A stretch of 55,855 nucleotides of DNA from Lachnospiraceae bacterium UBA7060 (GTDB lineage Bacteria; Bacillota; Clostridia; Lachnospirales; Lachnospiraceae). The notes beneath the pieces were generated by a model. That model searched no databases, was not told the origin of the DNA, and worked only from the letters and a program-made list of their open reading frames with translations. The stretch lies in contig DLAA01000079.1 in assembly GCA_002493835.1 (NCBI GenBank), forward strand, positions 1-55,855, given 5' to 3'. Shown one piece after another: positions 1 through 10,096 of the stretch; position 1 is the stretch's first letter; each line of letters starts with the position of its first letter. A program made the position numbers and the translations under genes.

Positions 1-3000
1 CTCACCGAATTGACGATACCTGCAAGTGTGACCAGCATCGGAAGCAATGCCTTTGATAATTCTGTAAAGAGAATTGTATTCGCGGACGGCACTGTCAAGG
101 TACCCGACGACGCCTGTAACGGTGCTTCCGTGCTTGAAACGGTTACAATGCCAGATACTGTGACGGCAATCGGAAGCAATGCGTTTTATCAGTGTAAAAA
201 AATCAACAGTATCCAGTTCCCAATCAATCTGACATCGATTGGCAGCAGTGCATTTTATCAGTGCACAGTACTGGAGGAAATGCAATTGCCGGAGAAATTG
301 GAACTCATCGGGAGCAGAGCGTTTTATGGGTGCACAGCCTTACTATCGGTCATACTTCCAGAGGGGCTGACTACAATTGAGGACAGCGCTTTCTATAATT
401 GCAGCGGCCTGGAAGTGGTCCAAATTTCATCGAGTCTTAAAACCGTTGGGACAAATGTATTCTATAATTCGACTAAGAGCATTATTTTTGCGGATGGGAC
501 AACGTCAATTCCTGCCAATATATGTAACGGTGCCAAAAATTTAAAAGAAGTTGTTTTGCCTAACGGATTAAAAACCATTGGGGAGCGGGCATTTTATGAA
601 TGCAAACTGCTCGAAGAAATAACTTTACCGGAGGGTACGACAACGATAGGCGATTACGCTTTTTATGGGTGTAACGCACTTCGGGTTTACGTACCTGAGA
701 GTCTTAGGGAAATTGGAAACAGTGCTTTCTTTGGCTGTATCTTAGTGAAATCCTGTGGAAGGGATGCGGAATGGGAATTAGATCTGGAAGAAAAGGCGGT
801 AACAATTGTCGGATCCGGTGAGATAGGTGACAATAAAGGGAATGTTTTTGAACCCTTTGTTGACGATATTCAGTTTGTCGAGGTACAGGAAGGCATCACG
901 GCAATCAATGATCACAGTTTTGAGAACATGGGCCAGCTTGTCGGAGTTGTAATTGGCGACAATGTCAAGGCGGTCGGAGCCCAGGCGTTTTATAACTGTG
1001 ACGCCCTGGAGCGGGTGGAGCTATCGAAAGATCTCGAAAGAATCGAAGAGAAAGCTTTTCAGGGCTGTGAATCGATTGATACCGTAATCTTTACGGGAAG
1101 TTTTCCGCAGATTGAGGAGACCGCATTGCCTGGCCAATCCGTAATCGCCTACTATCCCAAATCTAACACGAGCTACACGGACAATGTGAAGGACAGTTTC
1201 CCCTCTCTCAACTGGAAACCGTGGGACGATACACTGCCGAAAAGAGATGTGGTTCTGGTATTGGATGTATCCGGAAGTATGTCAGGCAGTCGGATCGCGA
1301 ACTTAAAAAGCGCTGTCATTGCATTTGCCGAGAAAGTTGGCGGCCGCATATCAAATACCAGAATTGGAATTGTGACATATAGTGATAAAGCGAGAGTGGT
1401 TCTGCCGTTTTCAACTGATGTGACAAGGATGAAGGCAAGTACAGGGAGAATGACAGCAAATGGCGGGACCTATTATTTGAATGGCTTTGCGGAGGCGGAG
1501 AACATGCTGAACGCTTCTGACGCCAGTGTCAAATCTCTTATTGTGTTCAGCGACGGCGATCCAAGCGACAGCAGGAGCAGTATTTTAAGTAAAGCGGAAG
1601 AATTCCGCGGGAATGGCTATTATGTGTATAGCGTCGGTCTTACCCCGTCTGATACGAACAGGGAGCTGCTTATCAATATAGCCGGTGGTGAGAGCAATTA
1701 CTTTCAGGCGGAAAATATAGATGCGCTGGTGGAACAATTTGTCGAAGCCTCCGAAGGAATTGGAAGAAGCGGGTCGTGCGGCGATAATGTCAAGTGGAAA
1801 TACAATGATGCCAATAAACAGTTGGTCATTTCGCTTGACAGCAATACAGCCGGAAGCGGGAAAATGTTTGACTATACGACCGAGGAGCTCCCGGCGTGGA
1901 ATGCCTATCTGGAAACACTGGAAAAAATTATGATCGAAAAGGGCGTTACCTATCTTGGCACGAATGCCTTTTTCGGATTGAAAAATGTGACACGTATTCA
2001 GATGGATCAGTCTGTAACGGAGATTGGTTCAGGAGCCTTTAGCGGCTGCGAGGCGCTGCGGGATGTTTACTATACCGGAATGGAGGAGGAATGGAAGAAA
2101 ATACTGATTGGCGATAACAATCAGCCGCTTTTAGACGCGTCGATTCATTACCATTCGAGAGATCCGGAGCAGTCTTTGGGCGATGACAAAGCAGTAACGG
2201 GTGTTACTGTAAAGCCGGCTGCCGTAACATTGGGTCTGGGAGAGGACACTTACTTGGAGGCGGAGGTTATTCCCAAAAAGGCGGAAAACAAAACGGTCAG
2301 TTGGACAAGCAGTGACCCTGCTGTTGCAACAGTGGGTAATACGGGCCGCGTGAAGGCGGTGGATGTCGGGACAACAACGATTACGGCTACCACGGATGAC
2401 GGTGGCTTTACCGGTTCATGTGTCGTCACTGTGACAAATGCGATTCCGGTCATTAAGGAACTGAAGCTTGGGGGCTCGCAGTCAGGGATCACGGTGGACG
2501 AAAATATTCCGATTCTCGGTGGTAAATCCTTTAACATTGATCTTCCTGCTGAACTTCCAGTCAGTTGTGTACTTGAAGACGGTAAGATTAAAGTGGGGAT
2601 CAATATAAAGAAGAAAAATTTATATTCCTACAATTCTACTGAGGGTGTAACAACTACCACGCGCAATAAAACGATTAAACAGCAGTTTGAAGATTTTAAG
2701 AACAATGCGATGAAGGCTGATCTGATGCGGAGAGATGAGGATTGGCTTAGAAATGTGCAGGATGAGAATTTTTTGAAAGCCAACATTCCGGGAATGGAAA
2801 AAGCAGTTACCTTAAATTGTGTAGGGTATGCGGAGGCCGCCTGGTCCGACAGTCTTGAGACGCTTGAGGGCAGCGTTGTTGTGACGATCAAGGGTTCTGC
2901 GACGGCGCAGACGCAGATGGTTGTATGGGTGATCCCAGTGACAGTGAATTGTACGTTCTCCGCGTCCGGGTCAATCGGGGCAGATGTGGGTTACAAATTT

Positions 3001-6000
3001 ACAGAGTCAAAATGGTACGGAGATCTTGAACTTGCCGCGAGTCTGGGGATTGAGCCTTACGCGGGGGTAGGTTTCGGCCAATGGTTTTCCGGCGGCGTAT
3101 ATGGCAAAGGCGAGACAGAGTTTAGTATTGCAGTGATGTCTTCCCGTAAGCCGCTCGGGCTTCAAGAGTGGACGATTAGCGGAGAAATAGGACTCAAAGG
3201 CTATTTTGCCAAAAAATCTGCTAATATCCCACTGATTGATGGTACCTATTACATCTATCCAAAGAAGAAGTCCAATAGTACGCGGTCAAATACATATGCC
3301 TCGGGCGGGGAAACTTTGCTGGGGGACGGAGTCGTTATCACCACGCTTGACGCAAAGGCAGGGATACAGAATTCTGCTGTGGGAGCGGATGGGACTTTGG
3401 TATCTGATGTATACAACGCAGCGGAGCCGTCCTTGGCTGCGGCGAATGGTACCACGATGCTCGTCTATGTAGCTGATGATTCCAGCCGCAGCTCGCTTAA
3501 TCAGACGAAGCTTGTCTATCGTATCTATGATGCCGGTACAGGAACCTATCGCGACGCGGTTAGCGTCTTGGATGACGGCACCGCAGATTATGCACCTGAA
3601 GTCTTTACTGATGGGGCAGATATTTATGTGGCGTGGCTGGATTCCGCTAAGACTTTTGGAGCTGGGGAAGATCCCGAGCTTATGGATTATATGAAGACAT
3701 TCCGCACGCGCGTTGCAAAATACGATCCGGTCTCGGGTTCATTCGAAGACCTTGGATCGCCGCAGGTAAATGAAAATTATACGTATTTGCCGAAACTATA
3801 TATGGCGGATGGAAGTTTACAGCTTGTCTGGGTGGAAAACAGCGACAACGCTTTATTTGGATGCTCTGCGAATAACACCATTCGTCGGGCGGTTTATGCC
3901 GACGGGGAATGGAATGTGGTGGATGAAATCAGCCAGTTAAGTTCCGTAACTTCACTTGATATTGGGGAAATGGATCCTGCGTCCGGCGTTTTGGTTGCTT
4001 ATGCCGTGGATCAGGACAATAATTTTGTGACAAGAGAGCGGGAACTCTACTTGAGATCTGCTGACGGCGCTTTGTCCAAGGTGAATACCGGAAATATCGC
4101 TTCTATTTCGTTTACGGAATTACCCGGGGTGGACGGCAAAGTATTGGCGGCAAACGTAGACGGCGGCCTGTGCTATTCCAATGGAAGCGGCTTTGCGCAA
4201 TTACTCCCGGAAGGAACGATGAATATCGATACGGAATTCCGCGTATCAGGTGATCGTATCATCTATCTTTTAAGCGGGAAGCAAAATCGTAATCTGGCTG
4301 TTTCGGTTTATGATAACGGAGAGTGGGGCAGTTCTTTACTGACACACGAAGAAGCATATGTGGATTCGTTCTCAATTATGAATGGGAAAGTCAGTTATTT
4401 AAACAGCAATGCCACGCACTTTCAGGACGGTATTTGGGATGTCACTTCAGATATCAAAATGCTGGAATCGACAGAATATGACGATGTGGAGCTGGAAACC
4501 GTTGATTTTGCTTTGGCGGATGCGTATGCCGGTGCAACGCTGCCGGTGGAGCTTTATATAAAAAACAACGGTGTATCCAGAGTGACGAGAGTACACGCGT
4601 CAGTGACTTATGCGGGCAGTGAGATCGCATCCTCTGATATGAATGTAGATCTCATGCCGGGAGATGCAAAACCTTACGATTACTCTTTTGCCGTTCCGGA
4701 AGATCTCTCCGCGGGTGGGGATTTTACCGTTACAATCATGTACGATGGTGATAAAAACAACGGAAACAACAGTCAAATTCTTTCCTTGAGGAAAGCTGAC
4801 CTGGAGGTTCGGGCTTCTTATGATGATGCGGGCGATACGCCTTATATCATGGTCACGGTAGAGAACAGAGGACTTCGTGATTCCAATATGGAAATGACAA
4901 TAAAGGATGAGGAGGGGAATCTGTTAATCAGCGAAAAAGAACTGGTCAAAGCAAGAGATACTGTTACGTTTAAGGAGGCTTATACAGCAGGAAAGGCGCA
5001 GATTCTCACAATCGAAGTCAAAGGCGATGTGGAAGAATTTTATGAGATGAACAACGTAACGTGGCTGCTAGTCGGAAACAAGGGGGTGGATGATCCTCAA
5101 AAAAGTGGGATTCATATCGTTGGGCTTAAAGAATCCTATGATTTTACAGGAGCCAGGATAATTCCTAATATTGGTGTTGTGGATTATGATGCCGATGGAG
5201 GCAGACTTTTGGTGCGGGGAGTGGACTACAATGTCCAGTATAGGAATAATACGAAGGTAGGAACTGCAACGATCACGGTTATCGGTATCAGGAATTATAC
5301 AGGTAGAGATATCAGTGCGACATTCATGATCAAAGATGCGGAAAATGCTAAGGCAGACCTGCAAAGCCTTAAGGGAGCCAAAATCACTAATCTTGAGTCA
5401 AAATTAACCTACGATGGAGAAGCAAAATATCCTAAGTTTACGCTTACATTGAAAGGAGGGACCCCTAAACAGTATGAATATAAAGAGGAAAGAAATGTTT
5501 ATGAGACCGCAGATGGAGAGCCTGTTCCGGCCAATGTAGCCCTGTCAAATAATATAAATGCAGGAACCGCAACCATCCTTCTAATAGGTGAAAATGGGAC
5601 AAAGCTGAAAAAGACTTTCCGGATTACTGCGATAGATTTAGCGGCAAACGCAGATAAAGTGAAAGTGGAGGCAGCCTCCGGGACGTATGCTGTAAAAGGT
5701 GCGGCGCCTGCATCAATAACAGTTACCTATGACGGTAAGAAACTTAAGAACGGCACGGACTATACAGTCAGGTATTTAGCCAATAAAAAAGCTGCCACAT
5801 TGGCAAAGATTGTGATTACAGGCAAAGGTAACTATGCTAGAAAATACACGACAGCGACATATGCCATTGAGAAGCTTGCTCTGTCCAAGGTAAAGGTTAG
5901 AGCGGTAACAGCCTACGCGGGAATGACAGCTGGCAGGGTAAGGGCAACGGTAGTTGATGATCAGGGAGATGCCCTTAGGCCTTCCCAATACACGTTATAT

Positions 6001-6474
6001 ATCTACAAAAATAAGGATGACAGTTCACCTTGTAGTGCATCAGAAGTACTCACGGCAGGCAGTAAGATTTATGTGGAGGCGCAGGCCAAAGATACGGTAA
6101 ATCTTGATGGAGCTACACCTAGAGATGAGTTTGATGTGGGTATTAACATAGCGAAAGCTAAAGTTACAAATAATGATAATAAAACCATAACAAAATCATA
6201 TACGGGTACGCCAATTATATTTACGACCGAAAATGCAGATGAACTGAAAGTAACGCTTAGCGGTGCGAATCTTAAGATGGGAACCGACTATGAAATTGTA
6301 TCCTATGCAAACAACACCAATAAAGGAACAGCTACAGCTGTGATCAAGGGAATCGGTTCCTACAGCGGTACCAAGAAATTCCAGTTCAAGATCAGTGCTA
6401 AAAAATTGCAGATTGAAGGAAAGATTGACTGGGAAAAAGTTTCAAATTTGATTAAAGGAATTGCAAATTTTTAG
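1..6474 (+). CDS. Giant BspA-repeat/VWA/Big_2 surface protein (5'-truncated)
   Basis: The frame is open from base 1, so the start lies upstream; 2,157 residues are visible. Counting from base 1, residues 1-395 are BspA-type leucine-rich repeats (recurrent SIGSNAFYQC-like units). Residues 413-580 form a von Willebrand A domain with an intact MIDAS (DVSGSMSGS, a Thr in NGGTYY, an Asp in FSDGD). More BspA units follow to about 720, then a Big_2 Ig-like domain at 731-811. A long region to about 1490 is partly propeller-like. Two CARDB-like beta domains lie at 1496-1690, and four to five GTDY...GTATV...G.Y repeats end the protein. No LPXTG or membrane anchor is seen at the C terminus, so attachment must depend on the missing N terminus or on a non-covalent mode. 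Families of this type are extracellular adhesion or host-interaction proteins; the ligand is unknown. A hairpin follows the stop. Confidence 0.85.
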   Translation, partial: LTELTIPASVTSIGSNAFDNSVKRIVFADGTVKVPDDACNGASVLETVTMPDTVTAIGSNAFYQCKKINSIQFPINLTSIGSSAFYQCTVLEEMQLPEKLELIGSRAFYGCTALLSVILPEGLTTIEDSAFYNCSGLEVVQISSSLKTVGTNVFYNSTKSIIFADGTTSIPANICNGAKNLKEVVLPNGLKTIGERAFYECKLLEEITLPEGTTTIGDYAFYGCNALRVYVPESLREIGNSAFFGCILVKSCGRDAEWELDLEEKAVTIVGSGEIGDNKGNVFEPFVDDIQFVEVQEGITAINDHSFENMGQLVGVVIGDNVKAVGAQAFYNCDALERVELSKDLERIEEKAFQGCESIDTVIFTGSFPQIEETALPGQSVIAYYPKSNTSYTDNVKDSFPSLNWKPWDDTLPKRDVVLVLDVSGSMSGSRIANLKSAVIAFAEKVGGRISNTRIGIVTYSDKARVVLPFSTDVTRMKASTGRMTANGGTYYLNGFAEAENMLNASDASVKSLIVFSDGDPSDSRSSILSKAEEFRGNGYYVYSVGLTPSDTNRELLINIAGGESNYFQAENIDALVEQFVEASEGIGRSGSCGDNVKWKYNDANKQLVISLDSNTAGSGKMFDYTTEELPAWNAYLETLEKIMIEKGVTYLGTNAFFGLKNVTRIQMDQSVTEIGSGAFSGCEALRDVYYTGMEEEWKKILIGDNNQPLLDASIHYHSRDPEQSLGDDKAVTGVTVKPAAVTLGLGEDTYLEAEVIPKKAENKTVSWTSSDPAVATVGNTGRVKAVDVGTTTITATTDDGGFTGSCVVTVTNAIPVIKELKLGGSQSGITVDENIPILGGKSFNIDLPAELPVSCVLEDGKIKVGINIKKKNLYSYNSTEGVTTTTRNKTIKQQFEDFKNNAMKADLMRRDEDWLRNVQDENFLKANIPGMEKAVTLNCVGYAEAAWSDSLETLEGSVVVTIKGSATAQTQMVVWVIPVTVNCTFSASGSIGADVGYKFTESKWYGDLELAASLGIEPYAGVGFGQWFSGGVYGKGETEFSIAVMSSRKPLGLQEWTISGEIGLKGYFAKKSANIPLIDGTYYIYPKKKSNSTRSNTYASGGETLLGDGVVITTLDAKAGIQNSAVGADGTLVSDVYNAAEPSLAAANGTTMLVYVADDSSRSSLNQTKLVYRIYDAGTGTYRDAVSVLDDGTADYAPEVFTDGADIYVAWLDSAKTFGAGEDPELMDYMKTFRTRVAKYDPVSGSFEDLGSPQVNENYTYLPKLYMADGSLQLVWVENSDNALFGCSANNTIRRAVYADGEWNVVDEISQLSSVTSLDIGEMDPASGVLVAYAVDQDNNFVTRERELYLRSADGALSKVNTGNIASISFTELPGVDGKVLAANVDGGLCYSNGSGFAQLLPEGTMNIDTEFRVSGDRIIYLLSGKQNRNLAVSVYDNGEWGSSLLTHEEAYVDSFSIMNGKVSYLNSNATHFQDGIWDVTSDIKMLESTEYDDVELETVDFALADAYAGATLPVELYIKNNGVSRVTRVHASVTYAGSEIASSDMNVDLMPGDAKPYDYSFAVPEDLSAGGDFTVTIMYDGDKNNGNNSQILSLRKADLEVRASYDDAGDTPYIMVTVENRGLRDSNMEMTIKDEEGNLLISEKELVKARDTVTFKEAYTAGKAQILTIEVKGDVEEFYEMNNVTWLLVGNKGVDDPQKSGIHIVGLKESYDFTGARIIPNIGVVDYDADGGRLLVRGVDYNVQYRNNTKVGTATITVIGIRNYTGRDISATFMIKDAENAKADLQSLKGAKITNLESKLTYDGEAKYPKFTLTLKGGTPKQYEYKEERNVYETADGEPVPANVALSNNINAGTATILLIGENGTKLKKTFRITAIDLAANADKVKVEAASGTYAVKGAAPASITVTYDGKKLKNGTDYTVRYLANKKAATLAKIVITGKGNYARKYTTATYAIEKLALSKVKVRAVTAYAGMTAGRVRATVVDDQGDALRPSQYTLYIYKNKDDSSPCSASEVLTAGSKIYVEAQAKDTVNLDGATPRDEFDVGINIAKAKVTNNDNKTITKSYTGTPIIFTTENADELKVTLSGANLKMGTDYEIVSYANNTNKGTATAVIKGIGSYSGTKKFQFKISAKKLQIEGKIDWEKVSNLIKGIANF

Positions 6475-6488
6475 ACCAGAGTGACGTG

Positions 6489-6511
6489 GGCGCCCAATAT
6501 AATTGGGCGCC
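6489..6511 (+). terminator. Hairpin after the BspA/VWA gene
   Basis: A perfect 10-bp stem (GGCGCCCAAT / ATTGGGCGCC) with a 3-nt loop starts 15 nt after the stop codon. The stem is strong, but the downstream tail (TGCTCAGTCTATTG) is poor in T. It may be an inefficient intrinsic terminator or a 3'-end stabiliser. Confidence 0.55.
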
Positions 6512-6575
6512 TGCTCAGTCTATTGCAGAAACCATACGATAGATAATTGTGCCAGTCGATTTTGCGGGCAATATA

Positions 6576-6584
6576 TGCTATGAT
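6576..6584 (+). promoter_or_regulatory. Extended -10 promoter candidate for the TPR/J gene
   Basis: TGC-TATGAT is an extended -10 element 40 nt before the chosen ATG at 6624. No good -35 hexamer is found at 16-18 nt spacing, as is common for extended -10 promoters. Placement is by inspection only. Confidence 0.35.
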
Positions 6585-6623
6585 AGAAAGGACAGGCATG
6601 GGGAGGAACGGAAGGGGGTTTTT

Positions 6624-9600
6624 ATGGATAAAAGGCTGGCATTCCAAATACTTGGACTTTCGGAGACGAAAGAGGAAGAAAAGATCAGACAGGCATATCT
6701 TTCCCGGCTAAAGGGCACAAACCCGGAGGATGACCCGGAGGGATTTAAACGTCTGCGTGAGGCTTACGAGGAAGCGCTGCGGCTTACGAGACAGCGGGAG
6801 GAAGTGGAGGAAGAAGAGCCTCAGGATGAGACGGGGGTTTGGATGCAGCGGGTTCGGAAAGCATACCGTGATATTTTCCAGCGCAGAGATTTGCAAGTTT
6901 GGAGGGATCTTTTTGAGGACCCGGTCTGTGTCGGCTTCGACACTTTTTTGGAGGCGAGAGGAAAGATACTCGATTTCTTTTCTGGGCATTCTTTTCTGCC
7001 GCAGACGATCTGGCGCTTGCTGGATCAGGTGTTTCATGTGATGGAAGATTTTGACGTGTTGAAGGAGGAATTTCACGTCAATTTTTTAAAGCATATAGAG
7101 TACCACCTCAACACGGAGGACTTTCTTGATTATGGTCTCTTCGAGGAGGGAGAGGACGGTTATGAGCCGGAGAATGATGAGGATACAGACGAGTATATCA
7201 AAGAATTTTTTCAAATCCGAAGCTGTCTGGAAGAAGATGATACAAAGGGCGTATTGCAGGCTCTGTCAGATATATGCCGCCACGGACTTTACCATCCTTA
7301 TGAGGATGTGGAGAGACTGCGGTATTTTATACGGAAAAAGGAGACGGAGAAGGGACGTTCTCTGGCGGAAAGGCTGATTGAAAACTATCCAGAGGATAGT
7401 TATGTACAAGTTTGGACAGGAAAGATATTTTATGATACGGGAGACGAGATGCGCGGGTACGAGCTTTGGCGGGCTGTGCTTGAGAAGGAGCCGGACTATT
7501 ATATGGCAAAATATTTTGCCGTGTTTTATCTGGTTAAGCAGGAGGACTGGTACCAGGCGGGAAAGTATATCCATGATCTGATCAAAGTGAACAGGCGGGA
7601 TGAAGAACTTTTGGAATTACAGAAGAAAATCGACAGTGAGCTTGTATGGAGACTGCGGGAGGCTCTTGACAAGGGGGAGGCCTATGAGGATGTGGCCGGA
7701 AAGGAACTGCGTATTCTTCTGGGATGGCGCCTTTTTGACCTGGAACGTTATGAGGATGTTCTCTCTCTTTTGGCGGAAGACGGGGAGATTGAGACGGAAG
7801 AGGACGGCCTGGAACTGAAGGCGTGGAGCTTTTATCGGCTGGAGCGGTATGAGGAAGCGATTCCGGTCTATGAAGCGCACTTAACATGTGTGAATGCCAA
7901 TAAAGACGATGACGAGAAGAAGGCGTCAAAGGCGGCTCAGAGCCACCGCCTTCTCGGAGTCTGCCTGTTTGCCCTTGGAAAGCGAAAGGAGGGTGAGCGG
8001 GAAACCAGGACGGCGATTGCGATGGAAGCAGATGAGAGAACGCGTCTTGACTGCAAGTATTATCTGGCTGACAGATATCTCTTTTTTAAGGAGTATGAGG
8101 CAGCTACGGAAGCGTGTGACGAGCTTCTCGCGGAGGATGAAGGATATTATCCGGCCTATCTGGTCCGGCAGGAGGCCTGCTACCATCTGGGCAAAGCGCA
8201 GCAGGTGGTAGACGACTATTATCGGGCCATTGAAATTTTTGATGGTTTTTACAGACCTTATTTCTATGCGGCTGCTGTTTTTTACGATCACAGACAGTAT
8301 AAGGATGCACTGGGGGTGATAGAGAAAGCGCATGAAAATCAAGTAGAGTTTTCTAAAAATCTGCGCTTTCAGGAGGCAAAGATTCTGCGGATGCTGTCGG
8401 AAAATGAGGAGGAGAGAAAGCGGCCGTTAGAGATTCTTGATGCGCTTATCACGGAAACGGAGGATGATCCCGTGCCCCCGGATCCGGAGGACAGAGACGC
8501 CATTGACCGGGCGGAGCTTGTCTTTGAGAGAGGTCTGCTCTATGAGGCTGACGGAAAGATGGAGGGAGCTATTGCACTGGTTAGGGAAGCCATCAAAATG
8601 GATTCTGAGGAACCTTATTATACCTTGGTGCTTGGCAACTTACTCAGGGATATAGATCAGTTTGATAAGGCTTTGGAGCAGTATAAGAAAGTGGAAGAGG
8701 TTTATCACCATGCGGAGTTTTATTTTGGTATGGGTGTCTGCTGTCAGGCAGCGGAGGACTGGACGCAGGCGATTTCTTATTTCGCAAAGGCGGTGGAGAA
8801 GGATGAGTTTTATCGGGACACCAACTTAAGGCTGTATCGCTGCTTTGAGAAGCGGTATTGCATCGAGTACAAACAGGCGGATTACGACAATGCGCTTACG
8901 TATATCAATAAACAGCTGGAGGTTACGGAAGCCAGGGGATATCGTCTCTGGGACAGAGGTTTTCTCTACAATGACGCGATGGAGACAGCGCTTGCCTTGG
9001 CAGATTATGAGGAGGCACTCGAAACCATTGATGAGGCAGACCGGTATATTGTTTTGCAGAATATCGGTTATACCTATAAGAGTGACAGGCAGTTTGCAAA
9101 GGCTTATGAGGCTTACAAAAAGGCCGTGGAGTGTATGGAGCCGAAAAATGCCTCACCGAAGGGCTATCTGGGTATGGCGGAGTGCAGGCAGAAGATGAGA
9201 GATTATGCGAAGGCAATCGCTCTGTGCAGGGAAGGACTTGCCATTTTTCCCGACAATGAAGATTTGTGGGATATTCTGAGTGACTGCTATGAGGAGACAG
9301 GGCGGCTTCAGGAGGCAAAGGAAGTGGAGGCGCAGAGAGCCAGACAGGTGGGTAACACGACAGCGTATCGGGATCATCTCTCTTTTATTTATTTGAAAGA
9401 GGGAAGCGGGAAGACGGCACTTTGGACATTATATAAGGTGTCGGAGAAAAGATTGGAAAAAAGCGAGGAAGACAGGGAAGAGCTGGCCCAGTTATACGAG
9501 GACTGGGGAGGACGTCTTTCTGAGATACATAATTATGAGGAAGCAGTAAAAAAGTATGAAGCTTCTGTCGCTTTGAGAAAGGAAGGCTGGGACCGATTCG

Positions 9601-10073
9601 ACGGGGAACGTTATCTCGCCCAGAATTATTATATGATGGGCAATTATGAGGAAGCAAAAAAGCATGCGGGAAAAGCGCTGGAATGTATGAAGCAGAGAAA
9701 TACCACGCCGGAGGACTACATTTCCTACTATGGATATGTGCCTGTCCGCCTGGGACATATGGCTTGGATTTATCTGGCTCTTGGAGAGAAAGAGAAGGCG
9801 AGGAGCTATTTTGAGAGGATGGAACAGATACGGCCTTGTTCTGGGTGCAGATACTCGAAGTGTTTTGAATCTACTCTGTGGCAAGGGTATTATTATTATA
9901 CCGAAAAGGAGTACGAGAGAGCACAGATGCTGCTGAAAGAGACTTTGGAAACAAACTTTGATGCGCTGGAGGCGAAGTTTCTGCTGGATAAAATAAAGCT
10001 TACAATGAAAAAGGGATACTTTGTATCACAGGTACAAAAAATAAAAAATGAATTAAAAAAGGGAAATAAGTAA
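6624..10073 (+). CDS. J-like domain TPR protein
   Basis: 1,149 residues. The ATG at 6624 is preferred over an in-frame GTG at 6549 because GGAAGGGGG sits 5-6 nt upstream and the J-like domain starts immediately. Residues 5-50 (AFQILGLSETKEEEKIRQAY, then a helix ending FKRLREAYEEAL) match a J domain, but the HPD loop is replaced by NPEDDPEG. The rest is a long array of TPR-type helical hairpins (repeated A..Y..A.....P motifs), with no signal peptide or membrane segment. The Hsp70 gene follows 23 nt later, so the two probably form a chaperone/adaptor pair. Without HPD it may not stimulate ATPase activity in the usual way. Clients cannot be read from the sequence. Confidence 0.85.
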   Translation: MDKRLAFQILGLSETKEEEKIRQAYLSRLKGTNPEDDPEGFKRLREAYEEALRLTRQREEVEEEEPQDETGVWMQRVRKAYRDIFQRRDLQVWRDLFEDPVCVGFDTFLEARGKILDFFSGHSFLPQTIWRLLDQVFHVMEDFDVLKEEFHVNFLKHIEYHLNTEDFLDYGLFEEGEDGYEPENDEDTDEYIKEFFQIRSCLEEDDTKGVLQALSDICRHGLYHPYEDVERLRYFIRKKETEKGRSLAERLIENYPEDSYVQVWTGKIFYDTGDEMRGYELWRAVLEKEPDYYMAKYFAVFYLVKQEDWYQAGKYIHDLIKVNRRDEELLELQKKIDSELVWRLREALDKGEAYEDVAGKELRILLGWRLFDLERYEDVLSLLAEDGEIETEEDGLELKAWSFYRLERYEEAIPVYEAHLTCVNANKDDDEKKASKAAQSHRLLGVCLFALGKRKEGERETRTAIAMEADERTRLDCKYYLADRYLFFKEYEAATEACDELLAEDEGYYPAYLVRQEACYHLGKAQQVVDDYYRAIEIFDGFYRPYFYAAAVFYDHRQYKDALGVIEKAHENQVEFSKNLRFQEAKILRMLSENEEERKRPLEILDALITETEDDPVPPDPEDRDAIDRAELVFERGLLYEADGKMEGAIALVREAIKMDSEEPYYTLVLGNLLRDIDQFDKALEQYKKVEEVYHHAEFYFGMGVCCQAAEDWTQAISYFAKAVEKDEFYRDTNLRLYRCFEKRYCIEYKQADYDNALTYINKQLEVTEARGYRLWDRGFLYNDAMETALALADYEEALETIDEADRYIVLQNIGYTYKSDRQFAKAYEAYKKAVECMEPKNASPKGYLGMAECRQKMRDYAKAIALCREGLAIFPDNEDLWDILSDCYEETGRLQEAKEVEAQRARQVGNTTAYRDHLSFIYLKEGSGKTALWTLYKVSEKRLEKSEEDREELAQLYEDWGGRLSEIHNYEEAVKKYEASVALRKEGWDRFDGERYLAQNYYMMGNYEEAKKHAGKALECMKQRNTTPEDYISYYGYVPVRLGHMAWIYLALGEKEKARSYFERMEQIRPCSGCRYSKCFESTLWQGYYYYTEKEYERAQMLLKETLETNFDALEAKFLLDKIKLTMKKGYFVSQVQKIKNELKKGNK

Positions 10074-10096
10074 GCTGTTCTGACATGGAGGGAAAA

